The translations under genes and the position numbers were made by a program. A DNA stretch of 64,000 nt from Solen grandis (lineage: Eukaryota > Mollusca > Bivalvia > Adapedonta > Solenidae), in contig CM037788.1 in NCBI GenBank assembly GCA_021229015.1, forward strand, positions 37,224,024-37,288,023. The letters are read 5' to 3'. The notes beneath the pieces were generated by a model. The model was not told the DNA's origin, made no database searches, and saw only the letters and a program-made list of their open reading frames with translations. Shown piece by piece: positions 22,791 to 34,879 of the stretch; the first letter of the stretch is position 1; each line of letters starts with the position of its first letter.

Positions 22791-25700
22791 CTGAAATAGA
22801 ATTTGTTTTTATTACTCTGTGTCACAAAATAATCAATGACGAAAAACGTTTAAATATTCATTGTATTTCGTCATCATCCTTTAGTAGGCCAATCATGACA
22901 ACAACTCCGGGAAAAAATGGACGTATGAAAACAGATGGATAATAGTTAAAACTTACCCCGTTTCTCCGTCAAATTCTCGGACAAAGGAAAACACCTCGTT
23001 GTCCATGACGGCTTGGAAATAATCGCCATAGTGAAAGGCTGGTTCCCGTCTCAGTGACGTCAGATCCTTGATGAGGCCCGTCAGAGAATTTCCCATCTTA
23101 AAGAAAAGGTGATCACACTTCTTAAGATTTTTTTTTGATTTTTTCCTAATCACAGTGTGTGTATTTAAGGAAAAAACACATCCGTGCAAGCTGTGTTTAG
23201 CGAATGAGTAATATTTTATTGTATGTGTCTCAAAATACGGTTCCTGAACATGGTTTGTGCGCATATTTTTAAAACATTTTGAGATATATCTTGACATTGG
23301 TAAAAATGCACAAATTATATAGGTTCTAAATAATTATTCATAATGATTCATTCAGAGACATGACAGCAGACTTATCTGATGACGAGGTATATCGTGTTTA
23401 CAAAAATTTAGGAATGACAAAGCAGACCTGCTGTTTGTCGAAAATTATCGATGTTCTCGTTCAAAACATGAGTAGCGCTCGACATAAATGTGCCTCGATC
23501 CTGATGGCAGGATAATATGATGCGGTAGTATGACATGATACGGCAATATTATGGCATCATATTTCTTTCAATCGCAATGTGATGAAATTTTATCTGCTCC
23601 TGTGTCGTAAAAAGTCCCTAAATGACTGATTGTTTCGTCAAGGGCATAAACTACTGGACCTACCTTTGCATATTCTGCAGCAGAATTGTCAACTGTTGTC
23701 CACGGATTACACGTGCCGTTACAGAAACCTCCATTGGTTGTGTTCTCCCACTGCATGATTGATCGCATTGCTTGCTGGCGTTGCCAGGGCTCAGTACCGG
23801 AAGCGTTAACGTTCTCCATGTTTAGTTCATCCCCATAATACATTATAGGCGTGCCCGGAAGTAGCATACTCAGCATTGTGAATGCGGGGACGTAACTCGT
23901 GTCGAACCGACTGGCAAATCTATCGGAGTTGTCGTCACTGCTCTGTTTTGGATAATCACAAACAGCATATACAGGAATGAATAAGAGCAACAAAAAAACT
24001 TAATATCTGCTCGTAAAATATTCTAAGATCAACAATCTTGTGCAAAATGTTACAAATTGAATTTGAACGTTATTTTATCAGGCGCCTTTAAAAGGCGGCG
24101 TACACAATGAAATTCACATTTCTTTTGGCCAGACGCATTTGCTACTTCTTGCATTCAATTTCTTATACACATATACAGAGAATCGTTCATTCTCTGATTC
24201 TCAAATAACAAGTGATGTTAAAATAAACAAGTGAAATAAAAACTGCTATAAAAAGGTGATGGCATAAAAGACATTGCAATTACTTGTCATCTAGAACTGA
24301 CGAAATTTTCATTTTGACGTTGTCCCAAAATATTCCATATTAGGATGAGAGAATCAAATGCGACTAGTGACTCCTTAAACACTGCAATTGCATTTCGTTT
24401 ATGGATATGTACGTCTGGGATTTGTGTGCAGAGTGCAGATGATATCTGAGCATAGACGGTCACGGTCAAGCCATGATTTTCCCACTGTTATATACATGAG
24501 TGTTTTCACCTTTTCAATTACAACGATCAATAACTGATAATATCATTATTATTGAATAAAATCAAGAAATACTCATAAAGATTCCAAAAATTCTTTTACT
24601 TACAACCCAGTTGGCCCATTTTCCGCTTGGTACCAGTTTCATCCAGTTATTCACATAATCCTTCACGCATGCGCCGTCACAAGGTGCTTGTTTTCCGGTA
24701 AATTCCCTGTTTTTAGGCATCTGTGCTCCGGATTTGTCGCAGTCTCCGTACAACATCATGACGTCAAACCACCGTCCGTATCTGTCATCAGTAATCTGTA
24801 GATACGCAATTTGTTTCTATGACGTCATGAAGTCATACTATTTGATACTTTGCCTGAAGGCTAAAGTCAAAAATCTTGAAAATCAGAGTTTAATTATGGC
24901 ATTTGAATCTGAAGGGGGATTATTTAACACTACCATATAGTCGAAGGAAAATCAATGTTTTAATGTGTTCAATTCTTTTTGTCGGACGTTAACCACAAGC
25001 ACTCAAACAAACAGCATTAGATTCAGATAATGTCTTACTTCTCGGTTGTCGTTTGGTTGTTCTGTCGCAGTATTTGGCGCCATCGGTTGAGAATACTGTA
25101 GCTCTCTGGCTGGTTACTGGTGTAAATATGGTCATATGCACCATAACCAGTCTACATCAGAGATATATTATGTTAACACATAGTTTTATATTACAATTAT
25201 ATAAGCATTTATAATAACAAACATAATTCGAAATGATAGGACCAAACGTATGTTCTGTTGACTTTGTTATGGCTCTCCAATGAAACCTGCTTAACATAAA
25301 TATTAAGTTTGTAGAACTTGTGAACTTTTGATGATCTATATAAGGTATCCATGGTAATCGACATGTCTGCGAACGAAACGTGTATAGAATAAGTATACAA
25401 AATGTTAAAATTAGTTTATGAAATGGAGCCATTAAGCGCTAGAGTAAATCTATTTTACTAATTAGAGAGATAGATAGAAAGAGTGAGAGAGAAAAGGGGT
25501 CGGATGGGTGGATGGACGAGTGTTTGCAGGTGGTGGGGGAACCAAGAAATTTGATGCAGAATACAAACCCCGGAGGCGCCTGCTTTCGCGGGTTCGTCCC
25601 TCAAATCGTAGTCCTCGTACAGATAAGCTGTGTCTCGAACATAGAACCCGTCTACCTCCATGCCTAACCAGAAATTTAGAATGTCCTGTAAGAGAGGCAT

Positions 25701-28700
25701 ACATGAGCTTGAAGTGGGCACCAAACAGAACTCAAATGCAAGCTGTGGAAGCTAAAATCGAGAATTTTAAAGCAGGATAGGGTTTAATGCTAATCCAGTT
25801 TTTTTTTACTTTTTCATCAAACGTTTCAATTTAAATTTGCATTACCGGTGATAGTGTAAAAATTACTCGTGTGTGATATAAAAAAAAACTGTCGTGATAT
25901 TAATTCTGACATCATCACACGCGTTTTGTGATTAGAACAAATGCAAGTGAGGCTTACCTCGAGTTCTTGCTGCACCATGGCGCTCCTCAGGTTGAGGTCG
26001 GGCGTGTCACTATGGAACTGATGAAGGTACCACTGCATCCGGGTCGCATCCCAAGTCCAGGCTCCGTTATCGGTGTACATGTTTTGCTATAAAGCAAAAT
26101 AGTTTAACAGATCAATGTCTGCGCTTAACTTGATTTGATCATTACATCAATGTTCTGTTTGAGAAAAACAAAGTAAAATCCCCCCCCCCCCCCCAAAAAA
26201 AAAAAAAAAATTAAAAAAGGATTTATATGCTGCAGATGGATATAGATATATCATGATTTTTAAAATGGTTAGTGATGTGTCAACCGGGGTGACAGAAAAT
26301 AAATCTACTGCGTAGTCAAGACTCATCGCCGTCATCACTCTAATCGTCGTCATCATCACCATTGTCATTTTACCATCGTCATCATTATCGCAGTCGTCAT
26401 AAACATTTTGTTGTCATCGACATCATCATCAATACCATCATCATCATCAATACCAACATCATCTCTTTCTTCTCGTTTATCCTCTTCTTCAATGATTGCC
26501 CTCCTCCTCACGTAGTTTATTTACAACTGATAGCTACTAAGCATGCGCAAAACAGGACTGACTGCTTGCCAAATTAAAGTTTTACACCATTTAATATTAT
26601 TGAACAATGTCAGAATGAACTGGCCATGGCCGTCTAAAAAGCATTCCAGTTGCTTTGGTCATTTTATGTACTTTGCAACTTATTCAAGTGCTAGAGTCTT
26701 GTGGTGGCAGGAAATAAAAATCTGCAGAATAGAAGGTTGGAGAAGTAGTGTATATTGGTGAGTATACAGGAACCTTACCCAGTTATTTGGCGGCGTAGTA
26801 TCGTTACCAGACGCCCACATATAGTAGTTGCGTTTATCAGGGGTTCCGCTGCTACTGGCCGTAAACCAGGGATGTTGTTTGCTTGACAGATTCGGAATGA
26901 AGTCAAGAATGACATACAAGCCTACAGCAAATCAATAACAAAATATAGACTACCTAGAAACATACACAAACAGTTAAAACAGAAAATGTGTCCTTATAAA
27001 AAAAATAAATAAAAAAAATACAATATCTATGAAAACTCTTATCTTACCGTGGAAAAAATGTATAAATATATAAGTAAACCTATGTTCTAAAATATTGCGC
27101 AAGGTAACCGTTATGGAAAAAATCTCTACATTCCTCTCTCTCGCTCTCTCCCTCTCTCTCTCTCTCACTGCTTTTCTCTCTTTGTCTCAACGATTACATA
27201 GAACATCGTTTAGTAATCTCTCCTATCGTTAGTGTTATTAACTGTTAAAGTCATTGCATTAAGAAAACCTTTTTGCCTTAACTTTGCACGAAATACTATT
27301 CAACCAAAGTTGAGTTGGAATAAGTAAATACTGCCACAATTCGCTACAGCATTTACTGACAGAAAACAAATATTCAAACGAGACGATTAACCTACCAATA
27401 GCATGGGCAGCTTTAATAAGACTGGTAAAGTCTGTTATATTTCCGAAGTCGGTACCAATGGCCTTGTGGTCAGTCACAGCCATATCGTTGCCTTCCTTGA
27501 ATGATGCCGCCCCTGCTGTCTTGTAAAACGGGCTGAGCGAGATGACCCCAAAGCCCAGGTCCTTAACGTAATTCAGTTTGGACTCCACGCCTGTATATAT
27601 AATGGTACTCTCTTTGAACTAAAAAATGTTTTAACTTATTTGTTTTACGTCGAGTAAGAACGAACTGTTGTTTCTTATTGGCAGTTTCTGTGTTGGACCA
27701 GTACTTTGCGCCTTAGAAGGAAATGAACCCACCCCAATGGAAATCGAACCTACAATCTTTGGCTCCGCATTCGGGTACATTACCGTTGGACCACGGCGAC
27801 GAACGTTTGCACCAATTTTGAAAACAACTTATGTAATCGATCTCGCTGGATGTGACATGAGCATCGGTTGGCACGGTTTGCACAAATTAACACTAAGGTT
27901 TGACTATGATACCGTTTGTTTGCAGTTGACTTAAACATGAAATAAACAGAAATATGTTTATATGAAAAAATATTTCAATAGATTATAAGTTCAAATTGTC
28001 ATGGCAAATAAAAGAAATGTCCGTGACATGGACATTATTAGCTTTTACTGATGTAATCAAATTTACTATAAAGCCGCACGTGGATAGCATGTAGTCAATC
28101 GTTGACCTGGTTTACTACAAAAGAACACACGATTTTGTTTGTAATACTCTCTGTGAGCGATTGACCAAGCCATGAATGGAAAAGGCAGGGTCTACAGTTT
28201 CGCTGCTAAAATGGAGAGGTGCGTATATTTATATCACTGTTCCGTCACATTAAATTAGTACAGAAAGAAAAACATAAAGATAATACAAAGTTTTGGTATT
28301 GTTAGTCAATGGAATCAGAAGATAAAACACCAACAATACCCGTTTATAACGATTTGTAAAAAATATCAGAGGAATACATATTTGAAATCATGAACAAATT
28401 ATATATTTCAATGGATAAGTCTATGAGTTCGGATCTTTGTACAAGATAAGCAATATCTTCATCATGCTGTTTGAAATCATCAAAACTTCTGCAGTTATAG
28501 GAATATACCCTACCTTTCAAGTCGCCTATTCCGTCGTTGTTGCTATCCTTGAAACTTGGTACATAGATCCTGTACACAGCCTCGTTTTGCCACCATGATC
28601 TTGCTGCTGGGTCCCGGCACTTCGGGTAGGCCAACACCAGCGCTATCACGGTAATGACGAGAGCCAGCCAACCGAGCACGATGATGGCAATGCAGATCAT

Positions 28701-29509
28701 TCTAAGTCGGCGCCAGAACGGCTGGGAGGAGAAATGAAGGAGATCCTCTTTCCCCATACCCCTGTACGGCTTGTCGGGGTACTGGTGTACCTCCTTAAGG
28801 TCCACGCCAGTGGTGGCACTTGAATGAAGGAGAAATAAAGCCGATAACAAATCTGTACATTGTGGTTATCTCCCCTTACCGATGGAATGCATATGCATGG
28901 GAGTCTATTATAGAAAATTTAAACTAAAAGTTAAAAACAAAAATAGAAAGATAAAAGCATTTAACGGGATGATTGATAAAATATGGCTAAATGTTAGTAT
29001 ACATTTATATGGGACTATTTGAATATATATAGATATAAAGATTGTACTTGATAAAAGAATTTTGGAGCTCTCCGGGTAACAATAGCATGTGTTCTAACAT
29101 AGTAATAATGCTGCTGATGAAGAGAAAAAATATGCTTAAGCTTATAATGAAGTAGTAATAATAAACCCCATGTTTCAGAACATCTGTCAAAATGAATTGT
29201 TTAAATATAATAATAGTGACGATGCTGCTGCTGATGATGATATACTGATGCTACTACTACTACTAATATCAACAACAATTAACACAGAAACTCAGGTGTC
29301 AAAAATGTGTCAAACTGAACTGTGAAAATAATAATAAGGTTGATAATTTTGCTACTGCTAATGTTGATGATAATAAACTCTCAGGTTGATTTTCTAAAAA
29401 TTCATAACAATTACATGAATGAGCATCAAACGTACTTTTATATCCATGGACAACTTTGAAATTGACATACAATTGTTTTCGCCAGTCGCCAGAGTTTGAA
29501 GGGCGTTTA

Positions 29510-29555
<46 letters not shown>

Positions 29556-29661
29556 CATTCAACACCATAATTAGTCTACAACATCAATGTGACACTTACT
29601 TGTACGACACTTCGGGCTCGGGGCCCGTGTAGCCCTGGTTGTCGTACGGCGTCTTATCCAT
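22586..29661 (-). CDS. SLC3A1-like: SLC3A1 (rBAT)-like amino-acid transporter heavy chain, 621 aa
   Basis: Eleven coding exons (minus strand): 29661-29600, 28818-28514, 27590-27396, 26921-26779, 26086-25958, 25685-25569, 25151-25039, 24781-24604, 23942-23664, 23096-22957, 22790-22586. They total 1866 nt with every junction in frame. A cytoplasmic N-terminus is followed by one membrane helix (about residues 61-84) and PKCRDP, whose Cys88 matches the Cys that links SLC3 heavy chains to SLC7 light chains. Next come [18 protein letters not shown], the GH13 core ([13 protein letters not shown]), a B-domain-like insert ([17 protein letters not shown]), and [12 protein letters not shown]. The GH13 nucleophile region reads GFYVRD and the usual NHD is SDD, so catalysis looks lost, as expected of a heavy chain. 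Family role: plasma-membrane chaperone for cystine/dibasic or neutral amino-acid exchangers. The B-domain-like insert favours rBAT over CD98hc. Length is close to the family's usual 530-690. Confidence 0.92.
22957..23096 (-). CDS. SLC3-like exon 10
   Basis: Acceptor TTCTTTAAG, donor GTAAGT. Encodes [20 protein letters not shown] and [12 protein letters not shown], the LYxxLIxLRxxxPAxxxG and REFxGExYLVxxNF segments of the GH13 C-domain junction. Confidence 0.9.
23664..23942 (-). CDS. SLC3-like exon 9, [12 protein letters not shown] region
   Basis: Acceptor CCAAAACAG, donor GTAGGT, 93 codons in phase 0. Encodes [20 protein letters not shown], replacing the catalytic NHD of GH13 enzymes, then [17 protein letters not shown] and [16 protein letters not shown]. 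Confidence 0.93.
24604..24781 (-). CDS. SLC3-like exon 8
   Basis: Acceptor TGATGACAG chosen because it alone keeps frame with exon 7 ([18 protein letters not shown] across the junction); a CTACAG 14 nt upstream would break it. Donor GTAAGT. Encodes a Cys-containing segment ([20 protein letters not shown]) and ends GKWANWV. Confidence 0.87.
25039..25151 (-). CDS. SLC3-like exon 7
   Basis: Acceptor TGATGTAG, donor GTAAGA, enters in phase 0 and leaves in phase 2. Encodes [16 protein letters not shown] and [10 protein letters not shown], matching the YxHxYTxNQPExHxxxxxxR region of the family. It has no ATG-started open frame and was found by splice logic. Confidence 0.85.
25569..25685 (-). CDS. 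SLC3-like exon 6, altered nucleophile region
   Basis: Acceptor CTCTTACAG, 39 codons in phase 0. The donor is GTTTGT, weaker than the other donors in this gene. Encodes [20 protein letters not shown] and [12 protein letters not shown]. In GH13 enzymes this is GVDGFRxDA with the nucleophile Asp; here Arg295 stands about where that Asp is expected. Confidence 0.88.
25838..25920. repeat. dispersed repeat shared with 39036-39120
   Basis: TTTGCATTACCGGTGATAGT and ACTCGT recur at 39036 in the same orientation with a similar, diverged continuation ending near a (T)CATCAT segment. Identity of the element is unknown. It lies just 3' of exon 5 of the SLC3-like gene. Confidence 0.45.
25958..26086 (-). 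CDS. SLC3-like exon 5, B-domain end
   Basis: Acceptor TGCTTTATAG, donor GTAAGC, 43 codons in phase 0. Encodes [20 protein letters not shown] followed by PDLNLRS, matching the SAWxWxxxxxQYYLHxFxxxQPDLN segment that follows the B domain. Confidence 0.92.
26179..26212. repeat. C-run/A-run low-complexity tract
   Basis: About 14 C followed by about 17 A within an intron. A near-identical C-run/A-run occurs at 58437-58463. Confidence 0.9.
26779..26921 (-). CDS. SLC3-like exon 4, GH13 conserved region I
   Basis: Acceptor TTTGCTGTAG, donor GTAAGG. Encodes [19 protein letters not shown], the GLxVILDxVPNHTSxxHxWF motif with Leu-Ser instead of His-Thr, then [20 protein letters not shown]. Confidence 0.92.
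27132..27172. repeat. (CT)n-rich simple repeat
   Basis: CTCTCTCTCGCTCTCTCCCT and CTCTCTCTCTCTC, an impure CT microsatellite in the intron between exons 3 and 4 of the SLC3-like gene. Confidence 0.9.
27396..27590 (-). CDS. SLC3-like exon 3, GH13 core
   Basis: Acceptor TATATACAG, donor GTAGGT, phase 1 to phase 1. Encodes [20 protein letters not shown] and [20 protein letters not shown], the equivalent of the YLKxLGVxxIWLSP and GTxxDFxxLVxxAH motifs of GH13 proteins. Confidence 0.92.
27625..27815 (-). mobile_element. tRNA-derived SINE-like repeat
   Basis: On the minus strand the head CGCCGTGGTCCAACGGTAAT contains a box A-like sequence, followed 40 nt later by box B-like GGTTCGATTTCC. The body includes CGCAAAGTACTGGTCCAACA and ends AAACAAATAAGTTAAAAC. 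A second, more decayed copy of the body is at 41637-41765. Any protein read across it is an artefact. Confidence 0.5.
28514..28818 (-). CDS. SLC3-like exon 2, membrane anchor and start of ectodomain
   Basis: Acceptor CATTCAAG, donor GTAGGG. Encodes the cytoplasmic part ([11 protein letters not shown]), the helix [33 protein letters not shown] and [13 protein letters not shown]. This exon alone identifies the SLC3 family. Confidence 0.93.
29510..29553. repeat. (A)n tract, about 44 bp
   Basis: Uninterrupted A run in the first intron of the SLC3-like gene. A poly-A tail of a retroposed element is possible, but no clear SINE body is adjacent. Confidence 0.95.
29600..29661 (-). CDS. SLC3-like exon 1 (start codon)
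   Basis: ATG at 29661-29659 opens [20 protein letters not shown], followed by donor GTAAGT in phase 2. It joins in frame to the exon with the membrane helix. No upstream in-frame exon was needed to complete the N-terminus. Confidence 0.8.
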
Positions 29662-30069
29662 GTTGTGATCCCGCACTTGGCTAGAGGACACGAGATATAC
29701 TCCCGACTTCCCGTCATACTTACGTTGTTCCCCACGGAGATAACAAAACCGCTTTATCTTAATCTACGTCGATGTATGTTCTAACTGCAAAAGAATGTTT
29801 GATGATAGCAAAAACGCATATGTACTTTAAAATCGGTTTAACAGCATTTATTGAATTGATGCCAAAATATAGCGTTGTTGAGCTTGTGTTTACTGTCACT
29901 GCGACAGTGTTTCAGTCAAGATGATCAGAAAGTGGAAGGATTTGTTTTTGATTTAAATGTGTGTGTGCTGTTTCTTGTTGTTGTTGTTGTTTTCAAATAA
30001 TTTCAATATTACGGGAATATGCATTTGTGATAGGATTTAACTGAACATAACATTGCTTATTCATTGATG

Positions 30070-30231
30070 TTAAGATAAAGTCCCTGGAATGGTTCCACTA
30101 TGTCTTCGACCACTTAACCTCTACCAAGATAACCAAGGTAGCCTAATGAAACATTAGGAAACCTTAGTTATCTCCGTGAAAGGTCATAATGTCCGAAATG
30201 TAGCGGAAACATTCCAGGGACTTTATCTTAA
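30070..30231. mobile_element. foldback MITE, family F, copy 1 (TTAA-flanked)
   Basis: A 154-bp element starts GATAAAGTCCCTGGAATG and ends with its exact complement CATTCCAGGGACTTTATC, with TTAA at each side. The inner part is also nearly self-complementary (ACCAAGATAACCAAGGT against ACCTTAGTTATCTCCGTG), so almost the whole element can fold into one long hairpin. A diverged copy is at 63000-63146. Confidence 0.75.
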
Positions 30232-33200
30232 TTCTCTGTTGAAAGTGAACTGTTGGTTTAATCATTATAATGATAAGACTTTAGTATCAACACTTCATTT
30301 TCATAGTTATTTTATTTTAATTTCATAATCATTTGATACTGCTGTTAAATTTTCGTCACAAAATTGCCTGAGCACTGTTATGCTTTAATAGAAAGATTCG
30401 AGCAATATAAATCAACTGCACTCAAGAACACCCCTTAATCATTGACATTTTACAGCTCTATCTTATATAGACACATTTTATATGGCTTCACAACACCTGT
30501 AAATAATGGCGGATATGCGTGTTAAGTAGTTTCGCCAACTTAGTGAGGTTATATCCTTGTTAACGTCCATTACACACTCCGTCTTTATGTTTTCAAAAAT
30601 AAATACCGTGCTACAGTGTTGGTTTTTTTTTTAGATTTTTTTTTTTTGTATTTCTTTTTCCAATAGAATTTTCTGATTTTTACAAACGTTATGTAAAAGA
30701 AAGTGGCTGAATACGGAAATGGAAAAAAATACTGATAGTTCACCGAGCTAGTTTTTATACCTTTGTATATCCATGGTTACCGTTTTGAAAAGAGAAATTA
30801 AAATTCTATTAATAGAAGATTCACAAACTAAAACTCTTGATAGTTCATTATCTGAATTATCAAAATTCGCTCAGGTACCTCATATTTACAGATATGGAAA
30901 AAAATCATAGAATATTTTGAAAAGAGAGAGAAAATAACATTTTCAAACATTTTTTTTTTAATTTTTACTTAAAATGCTTGAAAAAATTATGTTCATTTTC
31001 CTTGTAAATAGTTTTTAAAGGTTGCTTGATTAAAACAATGAAATAAATGTATAGGCTACCGAGTTCATTTAGGAGCTACTGAGCTGTTTCTATGGTAACT
31101 GTCTAATGCTAAACAAGATAACAAAGTTCGAAATTTGTTGTGTTGAACATATTTTATTCACTTAAAATTTATAAACTATTTAAAAATGAAATGTGATAAA
31201 TATAAAAAGACGTCATTTACCGGTGAAACAACTTTTTAAGAGTATATATGCTGACATTGTGATAGCTTATATCCGAAAATTTGGAGTATTCCAAATATGT
31301 TACACTTTGCATGTCCGAACCATTGCGATGGTTAACCGTAACATACGCCCAAAAGTTAGATTCTCATGTTCAAGTTCAAAGTATGGCTATTTAATTCTAT
31401 GGAAATAAGAATATGATATTTAAGTTTGAGATTGAGATCAAAGTAAGTAAGTATTCTACATGAAGTTACATTTTCACTGAAGTGAAAATATATGTGATAT
31501 TTGCTGAGGTATTTTTGTTATTCCTACAGTTTGATGAAAAAAATATCCTTTTCCTGTACATTAGATTTAGGTTTGAAAAGGCCCAAATTTGAGTCGGAAT
31601 AAAAAGGAATCTTATTCGAAAACATGGGCCCAGACTATGGTTACACAAAAACCTATATTTGGGTGAACCCTAGTTACAGCAGTAAATGAACGAAGTCAGC
31701 CGGTTTATCCGCCCCAGATAGTGGAAGTTTTATAATACAGGTAACAGCGATAGTTTACACAGGTAGATGTCACCGATAGCGCAGGTATTCATTAATTTGT
31801 TAGTAGATGTGCGGTTGCATACTGTGTTTAAATGCCCAAGGTGATAGTTATCTAGATAAAGAGGTAGACATCCATTGTCAAGATAAATAAGTTAGTTACC
31901 TGATCGTGTGAAAAAGAAATGTAATCTTCCACTGCTTGCATGAACAAACATATTGCATTTCTATTTAATCAAACCTGTTTAGTGTTTGAGTGCGTTTAAC
32001 GTCCCAGCGACATTTTGTGGACTGTATCTACCTGAGACAAAAAGTCACCATAAATGTATGGCAAATCAAAAGCCTTAAAGGTCTGAATATTCAGATTTAT
32101 CAGCGATGTATTTCAGTAGAACAACTTTCTGTTATATTTTTATCATATACTAAATAGATCGATCTATTTGCCATTATCATGTGTCTGACATAAATTATGG
32201 ATTTTTCACAGTTTAATCTGTTATTGTCCACGTCTTTTGGTATGTCGAATGGATAGATTTTGTCAATATAGAATACAATATACTTGTTGTTATATAATTC
32301 ATTTTCAATCTAGGTATTTTCATAAATAATATACAGACAAATAAGCAAATAAATAGATAAGATAAAAGAGACTTAGTACGACTTCTAAGCCGCCTGGCAA
32401 AGAAAATTCAACGACTTCGGTGTATTATGATAAAGGATTAAACCCAGGACCCCATGTAACAGGACGGAAGCACACACATGCATTCACACACATTTACAAA
32501 TGGTGTAAATTTCCAAAATATTTACTAAGTAGTAATATTTGACATATTTATTATTAATAATAGTAGGAATAAAACAACAATCATTGTAGATATATGATCA
32601 AGCGTAACCGTCTTGTACGTCAATACCATATATAACGTAATTTTCATTTTAATACACGACACAACTTTTTATTTTTGTCAACCCAAAAGCCATAATTCAC
32701 GTGGACAAACAATAACAATGTTTATGGATGGCGGATTTTATACAAAAAATATGCACTGTGAATTTTAAAGCCCCCTGTGTGTATATATGTGGAAGAATAA
32801 ATTGCGATCTTAGCTCTTGAACTCGTTCAGCCATTTCTTAAACATTTATATGGAATTTGTGATAAAAGACTGACCATAAAAAATCGAAAACTGTCATGAA
32901 AATCGATAAGAAATATATTCACTATTTGCAGAAAAAAAGCAAAACAAAAACGTGTAATTATCATATAAAAATCAAATCATTTAAAGCAATTCCTGTCATA
33001 CTCAGTTAAAAATATGTTGTTATTTTTAAACACAAATGATGCATAATGTTGTCTAGAACAAAACAGACAATAAAGGGACGAATATTAAACAACAGCAACA
33101 ACAACAACTAACTAAAGATAAACACCTGAAAACTAACTTACCTGTTGTAAGCTGCAATGGCGTCTTATGATCAGTACACAGGTAAAATTACTATATATAG

Positions 33201-34124
33201 ACAGTCAGACAGTCGACATATAAAATTTGCATACACTTCTGAATAAATGAATACATACGTGTTAAAGCAAACGACAGTATCTGATTCGACTGGCTGATTT
33301 ACAATGCAATACCGAGTGCCCATAAATTTGAAACTTAAACACAAACCTTCAAACTGAGGGTATGTGCTATAGCATCTTTTTGACGAACAGATAAGCGTTT
33401 TGACCAGTTGAGTATTACCATTTTTTTAGTATTCATTAATATTATTGAGTAATTCAGCCAGTGTTAACTTAATTGAGTAACAAACATTTAATACACCGTC
33501 TTTTATTTGTTATTATGAATCAGTGATCAGCTTTATCTACTTTTTTATTTAGAAATCAGTGTAACTCAATTGGGATTTTTTAGATTCTCTAATACGGTTG
33601 GACCATGTTAGTTTAAGCAGTAGCAATACCAGGTATCCGCTAAAACGTAAGTAATTACACAAAAATTGAGTCTCCCAGATTTTAATTGAATTCCATTACC
33701 CATCAGTTTGAACATAATACGATATTTGTCCATTATTTACTGAGTAATGACGCAGGTACACAGCCTATCTGTTACTCTGAATTCGTTGATGTTACGTTTT
33801 TATTACAGATAAGGATATTTTTATACAACTTAACACGTATCCTCTGCGTTGTCTTCAGGAAAATTCGCAAGACTGGCCTAATTTTATTTAACTTTTATAC
33901 ATCCTTTATTTCCTGAATTATTTAACTCAAAATAAATAGCTTAATTACAAAAGGAAGGGACAAAAATCTGTCATTATGACAATTTTATCAGAATTGAGGA
34001 ATGATAAAGCAGAAATACCCTCGATTAGAATTTACTTATTTGTTACTTAAGTCAAAAACTTGGATTTGTGTTGCTTGTGATTACGACTCCGGATCCTCCG
34101 ATTTATAGCACATAATGCTAATGA

Positions 34125-34152
34125 CGTGTGTGTGTGTGTGGGGGGGGGGGGG
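34125..34152. repeat. (GT)n followed by a G run
   Basis: About eight GT units then about 12 G. Simple repeat only. Confidence 0.9.
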
Positions 34153-34409
34153 TTAAACCTCATATATGTTTATTATTTATTATGTGTAGTTCGTCATGTG
34201 TAAACACATACAACATAGTGTTGAAACAAACTCTAGAAAACAAAACGTTCACGTGTCTGGTTTTTTTTTATCATTCAAAATGCAAGCAAATTACATGACA
34301 CGACGCATTTACCCATAATATGGATTCAAAGAAACTTAAACTTAAAAATTAATATCTTAAACATAAGTCCTAACTCATTTACGTTTTCATGTCATATAAT
34401 TAACATGAT

Positions 34410-34436
34410 ACTCTCTCTCTCTCTCTCTCTCTCTCA
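34410..34436. repeat. (CT)n microsatellite
   Basis: About 13 CT units, lying downstream of the metalloprotease 3' end. Confidence 0.92.
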
Positions 34437-34688
34437 CTCACTCTCACTAAGCTTGTAGCATACAGAATTTTTTTTTCTTTTTTTAATCAAAATTCATGTC
34501 ATCAATATCAAGTATATAACCTCGCGATTGTAATGATATGACCGTCAACGACATCAACAAAAATTGGTCCCTACGAAAATAAATGTATATGGTTACACAA
34601 TAATTATAACAATACAATTCACACTTCAATTCGCAATATCACAGAGAAAAATAAAGAAAGAAAAGAAATATGAAGAAGAAGAAAATAA

Positions 34689-34694
34689 TTTATT
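34689..34694 (-). terminator. possible polyadenylation signal of the metalloprotease gene
   Basis: AATAAA on the minus strand about 186 nt downstream of the stop codon at 34880-34882. Its distance is reasonable for a 3' UTR. Confidence 0.45.
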
Positions 34695-34879
34695 CACTTC
34701 AGGAAATAACGATTTATACATTGCATTGCTATAACAAAGCTAGAAATGACATTCTTTTAGTGTTTGAATTCCTCAGTGGCTCGAAATTGAATGGGGCGAA
34801 ATCTATCGTCCCACTTACATACAGCAAGTACTTATAGCTTCATCAAAATCAATACAATAAGTAACAGTTTTAAGGAGTA

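Larger units (their letters stand above)
29662..34879. other. intergenic region between the two minus-strand genes
   Basis: No coding region recognised in 5.2 kb. It would hold the promoter and any 5' UTR of the SLC3-like gene at its left end and the 3' UTR of the metalloprotease at its right end. It contains a foldback MITE (30070-30231) and simple repeats. No clear TATA element was identified next to 29661. Confidence 0.6.

Noticed and set aside
25508..25780. 90-codon plus-strand open frame.
   Set aside because: It is antisense to SLC3-like exon 6 (25569-25685), whose minus-strand reading fits the family and the splice sites.
27668..27934. 88-codon plus-strand open frame.
   Set aside because: It overlaps a tRNA-derived repeat with box A and box B-like elements on the opposite strand.
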